NCBI RefSeq assembly: GCF_023208195.1
Contig: NZ_CP060034.1
Span: 1,860,001-1,924,000, forward strand
Direction: 5' to 3'
Length of the DNA stretch: 64,000 bases
DNA from: Nocardioides sp. InS609-2
Lineage (GTDB): Bacteria > Actinomycetota > Actinomycetes > Propionibacteriales > Nocardioidaceae
Below are positions 47,338 to 54,583 of this stretch, one piece after another (position 1 is the stretch's first letter; the number at the start of each line of letters is the position of its first letter). A program made the position numbers and the translations under genes. The notes below the pieces were generated by a model. It made no database searches and was not told where the DNA came from. It was given only the letters and a program-made list of their open reading frames with translations.

Positions 47338-48995
47338 TGACATCCCCCGACGGCCCCCTGATCGTCCAGTCCGACAAGACCCTGCTCCTCGAGATCGACC
47401 ACGAGCGCGCGCAGGACTGTCGCAAGGCGATAGCGCCCTTCGCCGAGCTCGAGCGTTCGCCCGAGCACATCCACACCTACCGGCTGACCCCGCTCGGCCT
47501 CTGGAACGCGCGCGCCGCGGGCCACGACGCCGAGCAGGTCGTCGACACCCTGCTGGCCTACTCGCGCTACCCCGTGCAGCACGCGCTGCTCGTCGACATC
47601 GCCGAGACGATGGCCCGTTACGGCCGGCTCCGCCTCGAGAAGCACCCCGTGCACGGTCTGGTCCTGGTCTCCACCGACCGGCCCGTGCTCGAAGAGGTGC
47701 TGCGCGCCAAGCGGATCCAAGGAATGATCGGCGACCGCATCGGCGGCGCAGACGGGGACACCGTCGTCGTACACGCCAGCGAGCGCGGCAACCTCAAGCA
47801 GGCGCTCCTCAAGATCGGCTGGCCGGCCGAGGACTTCGCCGGGTACGTCGACGGCGAGGCGCACCCGATCGCCCTCGACGAGACCGAGTGGCACCTGCGC
47901 GACTACCAGCGCGACGCCGCGGAGTCGTTCTGGCACGGCGGTTCCGGCGTCGTCGTACTCCCGTGTGGAGCGGGCAAGACGCTCGTCGGGGCGGCCGCGA
48001 TGGCGCACGCCGCGGCCACCACCCTGATCCTCGTCACCAACACCGTCAGTGCGCGGCAGTGGAAGGACGAGCTGATCAAGCGCACGTCGCTGACCGCGGA
48101 GGAGATCGGCGAGTACTCCGGCTCCGTCAAGGAGATCCGGCCCGTCACCATCGCGACGTACCAGGTGATGACGACCCGCCGGAAGGGCGTCTACTCGCAT
48201 CTCGAGCTCTTCGACGCGCGCGACTGGGGCCTGATCATGTACGACGAGGTGCACCTGCTGCCGGCGCCGATCTTCCGGATGACCGCCAACCTCCAGGCCC
48301 GCCGCCGCATCGGCCTGACCGCCACGCTGGTGCGCGAGGACGGCCGCGAGGGCGACGTCTTCTCGCTCATCGGCCCCAAGAGGTACGACGCGCCGTGGAA
48401 GGACATCGAGGCGCAGGGCTGGATCGCGCCCGCCGACTGTGTCGAGGTGCGGGTCACGCTGCCCGAGGGTGAGCGGCTCGTCTACGCGACGTCCGAGCCC
48501 GAGGAGCGCTACCGGCTCGCGTCCTGCACCCGCCGCAAGCTCGACGTCGTACGCCAGCTGGTCGCGCAACACGTTGGCCAGCCCACACTGGTGATCGGCC
48601 AGTACATCGACCAGCTCGACGAGCTCGGCGAAGCCCTCGACGCACCCGTCATCAAGGGCGAGACACCGGTCAAGGAACGGCAGCGGCTCTTCGAGGCGTT
48701 CCGGACCGGCGAGCTCGGGCTGCTCGTGGTGAGCAAGGTGGCGAACTTCTCCATCGACCTGCCGTCGGCGGAGGTGGCGATCCAGGTGAGCGGGTCGTTC
48801 GGCTCTCGCCAGGAGGAGGCCCAGCGCCTCGGCCGGCTGCTGCGACCCAAGTCGGAGGGCAAGAGCGCGCACTTCTACACGATCGTCTCGCGCGACACCG
48901 TCGACGCGGAGTTCGCCCAGAACCGGCAGCGGTTCCTGGCCGAGCAGGGCTACGCCTACCGGATCGTCGACGCCGACGACATCACGACTGTCTGA
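47337..48995 (+). CDS. XPB-type DNA repair helicase
   Basis: A 552-residue superfamily 2 helicase of the bacterial XPB/ERCC3 type, a 3'-5' DNA translocase. After an N-terminal damage-recognition-like domain come LRDYQRDAAESFW (Q-like), Walker A LPCGAGKT, motif II DEVH, motif III LTATL and motif VI QRLGRLLRPK. ATG 47337 overlaps the CGNR stop. The protein ends FLAEQGYAYRIVDADDI. Its neighbour at 44388 carries an XPB-N-like region, which suggests a working pair. Confidence 0.95.
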   Translation: MTSPDGPLIVQSDKTLLLEIDHERAQDCRKAIAPFAELERSPEHIHTYRLTPLGLWNARAAGHDAEQVVDTLLAYSRYPVQHALLVDIAETMARYGRLRLEKHPVHGLVLVSTDRPVLEEVLRAKRIQGMIGDRIGGADGDTVVVHASERGNLKQALLKIGWPAEDFAGYVDGEAHPIALDETEWHLRDYQRDAAESFWHGGSGVVVLPCGAGKTLVGAAAMAHAAATTLILVTNTVSARQWKDELIKRTSLTAEEIGEYSGSVKEIRPVTIATYQVMTTRRKGVYSHLELFDARDWGLIMYDEVHLLPAPIFRMTANLQARRRIGLTATLVREDGREGDVFSLIGPKRYDAPWKDIEAQGWIAPADCVEVRVTLPEGERLVYATSEPEERYRLASCTRRKLDVVRQLVAQHVGQPTLVIGQYIDQLDELGEALDAPVIKGETPVKERQRLFEAFRTGELGLLVVSKVANFSIDLPSAEVAIQVSGSFGSRQEEAQRLGRLLRPKSEGKSAHFYTIVSRDTVDAEFAQNRQRFLAEQGYAYRIVDADDITTV

Positions 48996-49006
48996 GCGCC
49001 GCGACG

Positions 49007-49012
49007 TACGCT
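49007..49012 (+). promoter_or_regulatory. -10 element, leaderless start of LolA-like gene
   Basis: TACGCT, seven bases before ATG 49020. It lies in the 24-bp gap after XPB and gives the following three-gene operon its own start. Confidence 0.55.
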
Positions 49013-49019
49013 CGCGAGC

Positions 49020-50111
49020 ATGAAGCCGGTGCAGCGCTGGAGCCTCGTCGCCGCGGGAGTCGCGGCGCTCCTCGCCGCGCCGTGGGTGGTGCGGGCGCTG
49101 CCGGCCGACGACCCCGGCCTCGACGCCGCCGACCTGCTGTCGCGCGTGCAGGCGGCGCGTGACCATCCCTATTCCGGGTACGTCGAGTCGCGGGGCACGC
49201 TGCGGCTGCCGGTGGCCGACCGGTTCACCGACGTCGGCTCGCTGTTCGGCGAGGAGACCCGGATGCGGGTGTGGTGGCGCGGCGCCGACCGGTGGCGGGT
49301 CAACAAGCTGCTGCCCAGCGGCGAGAGCGACCTGGTGCACGACGCGCGTGGCACCACCCAGTGGCGCTACCAGCAGAACGACGTGAAGCGCAGCGCCGAC
49401 CCCGACATCCGGCTACCGCGCACCGCCGACCTGGTGCCACCGGCGGTGGCGAGGCTGCTGCTCGACGACGTCGACCCCGGTGACGTGGAGCGCCTCCCCG
49501 CGCGCCGGGTGGCCGGCGTCGATGCGGCCGGCCTGCGGCTCGCACCCGCCGCGAAGCAGTCGAGCATCGACCACGTCGACCTGTGGGCCGATCCGACGTC
49601 CGGGGTGCCACTCCGGGTCGAGGTGGTGGCCAAGGGCGCTGACATGGCAGCGTTCACGTCTGAGTTCCGCGAGTTCTCCGCTGCGACACCGTCGGAGGAG
49701 TCGGTCTCGTTCAGGGCACCACCGGGGTCGGACGCCTCCTTCGATGACGTGCTCGACATCGCCGACGCAGCCAACCAGTACGCACCGTTCCTGCCGCCGC
49801 AGACCGTCGCCGGACTGCCCAAGGCACCCGAGGCCGACCGGGCCGTCGGCATCTACGGCGCCGGCATCACCCGGTTGATCACCATCCCGCTGCGCGAGCG
49901 CGAGGCCGGGCCGTTGCGGAAGCAGCTCGAGCTGACGCCCGGCGTTCAGGTGCTTGCCGAGGGCACGGTGGTCGCGTTGGGTCCGCTGGGCGTGATGCTG
50001 ACCGGCGCCGAGGGCGCCGGCGGCTGGCTCGTTGCGGGCACGGTCACCGCCAACACCCTGGTGCGCGCCGCCCGCGACCTGGCCAACGACACGGTGGTGA
50101 CGCGTCGATGA
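49020..50111 (+). CDS. secreted/anchored LolA-RseB-like protein
   Basis: A 363-residue protein with an N-terminal signal or anchor (WSLVAAGVAALLAAPWVVRAL). Its body resembles the LolA/MucB-RseB fold: LLSRVQAARDHPYSGYVESRGTLRLP, TRMRVWWRGADRWRVNKLLPSGESDLVHD and DHVDLWADPTSGVPLRVEV. Such proteins bind acyl chains or sense envelope stress; here it is coupled by a four-base overlap to an ABC exporter. The function is inferred only. Confidence 0.78.
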   Translation: MKPVQRWSLVAAGVAALLAAPWVVRALPADDPGLDAADLLSRVQAARDHPYSGYVESRGTLRLPVADRFTDVGSLFGEETRMRVWWRGADRWRVNKLLPSGESDLVHDARGTTQWRYQQNDVKRSADPDIRLPRTADLVPPAVARLLLDDVDPGDVERLPARRVAGVDAAGLRLAPAAKQSSIDHVDLWADPTSGVPLRVEVVAKGADMAAFTSEFREFSAATPSEESVSFRAPPGSDASFDDVLDIADAANQYAPFLPPQTVAGLPKAPEADRAVGIYGAGITRLITIPLREREAGPLRKQLELTPGVQVLAEGTVVALGPLGVMLTGAEGAGGWLVAGTVTANTLVRAARDLANDTVVTRR

Positions 50112-51013
50112 TCCGCACGACAGGGCTCACCAAGAAGTACGGCGGCATCCTCGCCGTCGACGCCATCGACCTGCACGTCCGCGAGGGCGACATCTACGGC
50201 TTCCTCGGCGCCAATGGGTCGGGCAAGACCACCACGGTGCGGATGCTGCTCGGCCTGGTGCTCGCCACGTCGGGCAGCGCAGAGGTGCTCGGCGAGGAGA
50301 TGCCCCGCCAGTCCGGCAAGGTGCTGCCCCAGGTCGGCACACTGGTCGAGTCGCCCGCGGCGTACCCGCGGCTTTCGGGCCGGGCCAACCTGCGTGTACA
50401 CGACGCGCTCGGTCGCGAAAGTCGCCGAGGTCGCGCCGGCCGGGTGGACGACGTGCTCGACCGGGTCGGCCTGGGCGGCGTCGACGAGCGGCCGGTGGCG
50501 GCGTACTCACTCGGCATGCGGCAGCGGCTCGGGCTCGCCCACGCCCTGCTCGGAAAGCCGCGTCTGCTGGTGCTCGACGAACCGACCAACGGTCTGGACC
50601 CACAGGGCATCCACGAGATCCGCGACCTGCTGCTCGAGCTGCACGCAGGAGGTACGACGATCTTCCTGTCCAGCCACCTGCTGGCCGAGATCGAGCAGCT
50701 CGCGACCCGCGTCGGCGTGCTGGACCGCGGCCGGTTGGTCATCGAGCAGGAGCTCGCCACGCTCACCAGGCCGACCGGTCGCACCTACCTGCGCACCCAC
50801 GACGTCCACCGGGCGAGGGCGCTGTTGGACGGCCAGGTCGAGAGCTTCGGCGACGACTCCCTGCTCGTGCGCGTCGACGACGTGGCGGCGCTCAACGCGC
50901 TGCTGGTGCGGGGCGGGGTCCGCGTGACGGAGCTCGCGCCCGAACGGCACACCCTCGAGGACGTCGTCCTGGCCGCCACCGCGGCCGGGTCCGACCGGAT
51001 CGAGCGCGGATGA
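50108..51013 (+). CDS. ABC transporter ATP-binding protein
   Basis: A 301-residue ABC ATPase of the DRA/BcrA export type. Walker A is GANGSGKTTT, signature YSLGMRQRLGLAHAL, Walker B LLVLDEPTNGLDPQG and H-loop SSHLLAEIEQL. A C-terminal extension of about 80 residues is typical of this group. It overlaps the LolA-like gene and the permease by four bases on each side. Confidence 0.95.
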   Translation: MIRTTGLTKKYGGILAVDAIDLHVREGDIYGFLGANGSGKTTTVRMLLGLVLATSGSAEVLGEEMPRQSGKVLPQVGTLVESPAAYPRLSGRANLRVHDALGRESRRGRAGRVDDVLDRVGLGGVDERPVAAYSLGMRQRLGLAHALLGKPRLLVLDEPTNGLDPQGIHEIRDLLLELHAGGTTIFLSSHLLAEIEQLATRVGVLDRGRLVIEQELATLTRPTGRTYLRTHDVHRARALLDGQVESFGDDSLLVRVDDVAALNALLVRGGVRVTELAPERHTLEDVVLAATAAGSDRIERG

Positions 51014-51822
51014 TCCGCGTCGAGCTCCACCAGCTGCTGCGGAGCCGCCGCACGTGGGTCACGATCGCCATGATCGACGCACTGCCGACGCTGGTGGCGG
51101 TGCTGCTCGGGGTGACCGATGTCGGGCCACGGCCGGGCACCGGACCGGCCTTCCTGTCCGCCGTACTCACCGACGGCACGCTCTTCCCGCTGGCGGCTAT
51201 CGCCATCGTGCTGCCGCTCTTCATGCCGATCGCGGTCTCGATCGTCGCCGGTGAAGCGATCGCCGGCGAGGCCCAGCTAGGCACGCTGCGCTACCTGCTC
51301 GTTCGGCCCGTGGGGCGGACCCGGCTACTCATCGCCAAGCTGGTGAGCGTGATGGCGTTCGTGATGCTGACCCTCGTCGTGGTGGCGGCAACCGCTTATG
51401 TCACCGGCACGCTGCTGCTCGGTGATGCGCCGATCGGCACGACCGCGACGGTGTCCGGCACCACGCTCAGCCAGCAGGAGCTGATCACCCGCACCCTGCT
51501 CGCGCTGGCCTACGCGCTGCTCTCAATGTTCGGCGTGGCTTCGATCGCACTGTGCCTCTCGACCATCGTCGACTCGCCCCTCGGCGCCGCGCTCGGCACC
51601 CTCGCCGTACTCGTCGCGTCCACGCTGCTGCTCACCCTCGACGCCGCCGACTCGATCGCGCCGTACCTGCCGACGCGCTACTGGCTGGCCTTCGTCGACT
51701 TTTTCCGCGACCCGATCCTGTGGCGCGACGTGGTCCGCGGCACGCTGCTGCAGCTCGTGTACGTCGCGGTGTTCCTCGGCATCGGCTGGGCCAACTTCGC
51801 GACCAAGGACGTCAAGGACTGA
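51010..51822 (+). CDS. ABC-2 type transporter permease
   Basis: A 270-residue membrane protein with six predicted helices. It begins MIRVELHQLLRSRRTWVTIAMI and contains IVAGEAIAGEAQLGTLRYLLVRPVGRTRLLIAKL, the usual ABC-2 permease block. With the preceding ATPase it should form an exporter, and the LolA-like protein may be its extracytoplasmic partner. The substrate is unknown. It ends 3 bp from the convergent lipase gene. Confidence 0.92.
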   Translation: MIRVELHQLLRSRRTWVTIAMIDALPTLVAVLLGVTDVGPRPGTGPAFLSAVLTDGTLFPLAAIAIVLPLFMPIAVSIVAGEAIAGEAQLGTLRYLLVRPVGRTRLLIAKLVSVMAFVMLTLVVVAATAYVTGTLLLGDAPIGTTATVSGTTLSQQELITRTLLALAYALLSMFGVASIALCLSTIVDSPLGAALGTLAVLVASTLLLTLDAADSIAPYLPTRYWLAFVDFFRDPILWRDVVRGTLLQLVYVAVFLGIGWANFATKDVKD

Positions 51823-51825
51823 GGA

Positions 51826-52626
51826 TCACTGGGTGGCGGAGCAGACCTCCTCGCCTGGCACGGCCGGAGCGTTTGTGCCGAGCTCGACGATCACGGCCGC
51901 CATCACCGACGGCGCACGCGGCAAGTCGCCGTGCGCGACGACGGCGCCCGGGCAGATCGACTGGATGGTGAACTCCAACGCCCCGTCGAGAGCAGCCGAG
52001 TCGGGAGGTACGACCGTCTGATCGTCGGTGGACCAGATCGACACCCACAACGGGCCGGCCGGTGTCTCGTCGCCGGCGTTCAGCTCGCGCAGCAGGTCGC
52101 TGTCGGGTACAAGCTGCTGGCAGGCCTCGGGGCACCGGTCGGGCGCCAGGTCGCCCGCCAGCCCGGCCAGGTCGGAGCCGTGATGAGGCGAGCCCAGGGT
52201 GAGCACGCGGCGGGCGAGGCTGGCGCCGCCGTGGTCGCGCACCCACAGCCGCACGGTCACTCCACCGGCGGAGTAGCCGATCACGTCGACAGAGTCGGCG
52301 CCGGTGCGGTCCAGTGCCCGGTCGACCGCGTCCTCGAGCACGCCGGCCTGTTCGTCCAGGTCGCCGGTGCCGTCGCCCGCCAACGTGACGACTTCTGCGT
52401 CGCGGCCGACCCGGGTCAGCGCCTCCGCGAGTACGTCGAGCGCGGTCGTCGATCCGCCGTACCCCGGCACGAGCAGCACCGGGCCGAGCGTTGCCTGCGA
52501 GACCGGAACGGTCGCCGGCTCGCGGTTGACCCAGAGCGCGACACCGATGGCGGCCACGACGGCCAGCGCCAGCGCGGCGAGCACCGCCACGAAGCGGCGG
52601 CGGGCCGGAGGTAGGGCATCGAGCAT
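51826..52626 (-). CDS. membrane-anchored or secreted lipase-like alpha/beta hydrolase
   Basis: A 266-residue protein with an N-terminal hydrophobic segment (FVAVLAALALAVVAAIGVALWV). It has a lipase fold: oxyanion GPVLLVPGYGGSTTALDVLAEAL, nucleophile elbow VIGYSAGG, SPHHGSDLAGLAG, a catalytic-Asp candidate in WSTDDQTVVPP and His in VVAHGDLPRAP. It resembles class-2/LipA-type triacylglycerol lipases. ATG 52626 follows AAGGAT by six bases. The real substrate is unknown. Confidence 0.85.
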   Translation of the reverse strand: MLDALPPARRRFVAVLAALALAVVAAIGVALWVNREPATVPVSQATLGPVLLVPGYGGSTTALDVLAEALTRVGRDAEVVTLAGDGTGDLDEQAGVLEDAVDRALDRTGADSVDVIGYSAGGVTVRLWVRDHGGASLARRVLTLGSPHHGSDLAGLAGDLAPDRCPEACQQLVPDSDLLRELNAGDETPAGPLWVSIWSTDDQTVVPPDSAALDGALEFTIQSICPGAVVAHGDLPRAPSVMAAVIVELGTNAPAVPGEEVCSATQ

Positions 52627-52673
52627 GCCCCGATCCTTGCGCAACCGGCCAAGGGTCACCCGCCGATCGACGC

Positions 52674-53111
52674 TCAGGCCAGGGCGACGACGGCGGTCAG
52701 TGCGCCCAGCACCAGGCACAACGGTGAGTAGGCGCGCAGGTCGAGGCGGCGGTAGGTCGCCTCTGCGACGCTCAGGCCGAGCCCGGACTCGACCAGACCG
52801 TAGACCCCCCTCACGAGCAGGACGGCAGCCACGACCCACGTGCCGGCGGCGATCCAGCCGTCGCCCAGGACCCCGGGGACCAGCCCGGCCTCGGCGACCA
52901 CGAGGTAGGCCCCCGCCGCGAGCAGCACCCCGACTACGACCGACAAGGTGGCAAACACTGCCGGCAGCTCCTCGCCGGCGGGTCGGCCGACGATGACCTC
53001 GGCGAACTGCGCCCTGGTGCCCAACGGCCACGGCGACGCAGCCCACACGACGTGGAGCATGCCGACAAGCAGTAGCGCGAGCCCCGCGACGACAGCGATT
53101 CCAGTGATCAT
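52674..53111 (-). CDS. DUF3995 membrane protein
   Basis: A 145-residue protein with four membrane helices, beginning MITGIAVVAGLALLLVGMLHVVWAASPWPLGTRAQFAEVIVG, which matches the DUF3995 pattern. ATG 53111 has GGAGGG at the right distance; ATG 53117 would abut it. It is divergent from the TetR gene, with palindromic operators in the 58-bp gap, so it is probably the regulated target. Function unknown. Confidence 0.78.
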   Translation of the reverse strand: MITGIAVVAGLALLLVGMLHVVWAASPWPLGTRAQFAEVIVGRPAGEELPAVFATLSVVVGVLLAAGAYLVVAEAGLVPGVLGDGWIAAGTWVVAAVLLVRGVYGLVESGLGLSVAEATYRRLDLRAYSPLCLVLGALTAVVALA

Positions 53112-53126
53112 GCCCATCCCTCCGTT

Positions 53127-53163
53127 TCCATACGAGCCTGTATGGATGTCCGTACAGTAGCGT
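53127..53163. promoter_or_regulatory. TetR operator pair and TetR -10
   Basis: Two overlapping palindromes: TCCATAC-N6-GTATGGA (53127-53146) and CTGTATGGA-TG-TCCGTACAG (53138-53157, one mismatch). TAGCGT (53158-53163) follows directly and ends six bases before ATG 53170. A bound repressor would block the tetR promoter and the divergent DUF3995 promoter. Confidence 0.7.
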
Positions 53164-53169
53164 ATTGAT

Positions 53170-53745
53170 ATGCCCGTGCAGAAGGTCACCCATGACGACT
53201 GGCTCTATGCAGCACTGACGACACTCGCCCGGTCCGGAGTCACCGCCGTCTCGGTCGAACCGATTGCCCGAGGGCTGGGGGTGACCAGAGGCAGCTTCTA
53301 CTGGCACTTCAAGGACCGCGAAGCCCTGTTGATCGGCGCCCTGGAGCTGTGGGAGAGCGAGGCCACCACCTCGTTCATCGAGGCCCTGACACCGATCACC
53401 GACCCGGCCGAACGACTGTCCACCCTGTTGCGGGAGGCGCTGACCGGCGACGAGATTGCGGGCCTGGAGCCCGCCCTCGTCGCCCATGCCTCCGACCCCG
53501 TCGTCTCGGTCGTGCTGGAGCGGGTGACTCGTCGGCGGATGGCCTACCTCGAGGAGTGCTTTCGCGACCTCGGACTCGACAAGCGTGAGGCCCGACTGCA
53601 GGCGGTCGCCGCCTACGCCGCCTACCTGGGCTGGGTCGAGCTTCGACGCGCCGCCCCGGACGCCGTGCCCGAGGTGGCCCGCACCGGACGGAAGTCCCGC
53701 GCAGCCATCGACCATCTGCTGTCCATGCTCGCTGGGTCGCGCTGA
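53170..53745 (+). CDS. TetR/AcrR family transcriptional regulator
   Basis: A 191-residue repressor. The N-terminal HTH is WLYAALTTLARSGVTAVSVEPIARGLGVTRGSFYWHFKDREALLIGAL, and the C-terminal ligand domain is all helical. ATG 53170 is set by TAGCGT six bases upstream. It probably represses itself and the divergent DUF3995 gene through the palindromes between them. The ligand is unknown. Confidence 0.93.
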   Translation: MPVQKVTHDDWLYAALTTLARSGVTAVSVEPIARGLGVTRGSFYWHFKDREALLIGALELWESEATTSFIEALTPITDPAERLSTLLREALTGDEIAGLEPALVAHASDPVVSVVLERVTRRRMAYLEECFRDLGLDKREARLQAVAAYAAYLGWVELRRAAPDAVPEVARTGRKSRAAIDHLLSMLAGSR

Positions 53746-53773
53746 GGCTCGCAATCGACGAGCGAGGGAGCGC

Positions 53774-54493
53774 TCAGGCGTCGGAACCGAGCTGGACGTA
53801 CATCGTGAAGCGGTCGTGCCGGTAGGCAGACCGCGACACCTCGACCGGCCGGTGGTCGATCAGCGCCCGACGGGCGACACGCAGGACCGGCGAGCCCTTC
53901 GGCAGCTCGAGCTGCTCGGCCTCCTCGGGGGTGGCGACGTCAGACGTGACGGAGTCCTCGGCCCAGGTGGGCCGCAGCCCACGGGCGTCGAGCGCGTCGT
54001 ACAGGCTGGTGGGCATGCCCGACTGCAGGAACCCGGGCAGCAGCACCTCGTTGAGGTAGGCGTCCTCGATGCAGATGACCTGGCCGTTGCCACGTCGTAG
54101 CCGCTTCCAGTGGATGACGGCGTCGCCGGCGGAGAGGTCGAGTGCGCGGGCCACGCCGGGGCCGGCCTGCTCGCGGCGGGCGAGCAGGGTCTGTGACTCG
54201 GGGAGCAGCCCCCGCTGGCGCATGTTCTCGGTGAAGCTGGTCAGCATGCCCACCCGGCGACGAGGTCGGGCAACGAACGTGCCGCGACCGGGCATCCGCT
54301 CGAGCAGCCCTTCGATCACCAGCGCGTCCATCGCCTGACGCACCGTCATCCGGGCCACGCCGAACTGCGCGACGAGCTCACGCTCGGACGGCGCGGGCGT
54401 GCCGGGCTCCGCTCCCTCGACCAGGGTGCGGACATGCTCGCGCACCTGCACATGCTTGAGTGCGCGCTGCACGGTTCCGGCCACCTGGGTCAT
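53774..54493 (-). CDS. GntR family regulator, HutC/DasR-like (UTRA domain)
   Basis: A 239-residue regulator. The winged HTH is PSERELVAQFGVARMTVRQAMDALVIEGLLERMPGRGTFVARPR, followed by a UTRA ligand domain (FTENMRQRGLLPESQTLLARREQ... YLNEVLLPGFLQSGMPTSLYDALDARG... YRHDRFTMYVQLG). The form is close to DasR-type regulators of amino-sugar use. ATG 54493 lies six bases after TATTCT. A GGTCTGGAC sequence just upstream resembles half of a DasR-type site. Confidence 0.9.
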   Translation of the reverse strand: MTQVAGTVQRALKHVQVREHVRTLVEGAEPGTPAPSERELVAQFGVARMTVRQAMDALVIEGLLERMPGRGTFVARPRRRVGMLTSFTENMRQRGLLPESQTLLARREQAGPGVARALDLSAGDAVIHWKRLRRGNGQVICIEDAYLNEVLLPGFLQSGMPTSLYDALDARGLRPTWAEDSVTSDVATPEEAEQLELPKGSPVLRVARRALIDHRPVEVSRSAYRHDRFTMYVQLGSDA

Positions 54494-54499
54494 AGGCTC

Positions 54500-54514
54500 A
54501 GAATAGGTCTGGAC
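54500..54514 (-). promoter_or_regulatory. GntR gene -10 and candidate operator
   Basis: TATTCT (54505-54500, minus) ends six bases before ATG 54493. The adjoining plus-strand TAGGTCTGGAC (54504-54514) resembles part of the DasR-responsive element (consensus from memory TGGTCTAGACCA), which suggests autoregulation. Confidence 0.45.
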
Positions 54515-54583
54515 AAGCCGATCCGTACCGGGAATCGGTGACGCCGTGCGCCTGCCCCCCATTCCTTTACCTCCCCGTGGTGG

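Noticed and set aside
47301..49340. A 679-codon open frame on the minus strand opposite the XPB helicase
   Set aside because: Antisense shadow of a long GC-rich gene; composition is skewed to Val/Gly/Asp/Arg and it has no start signal.
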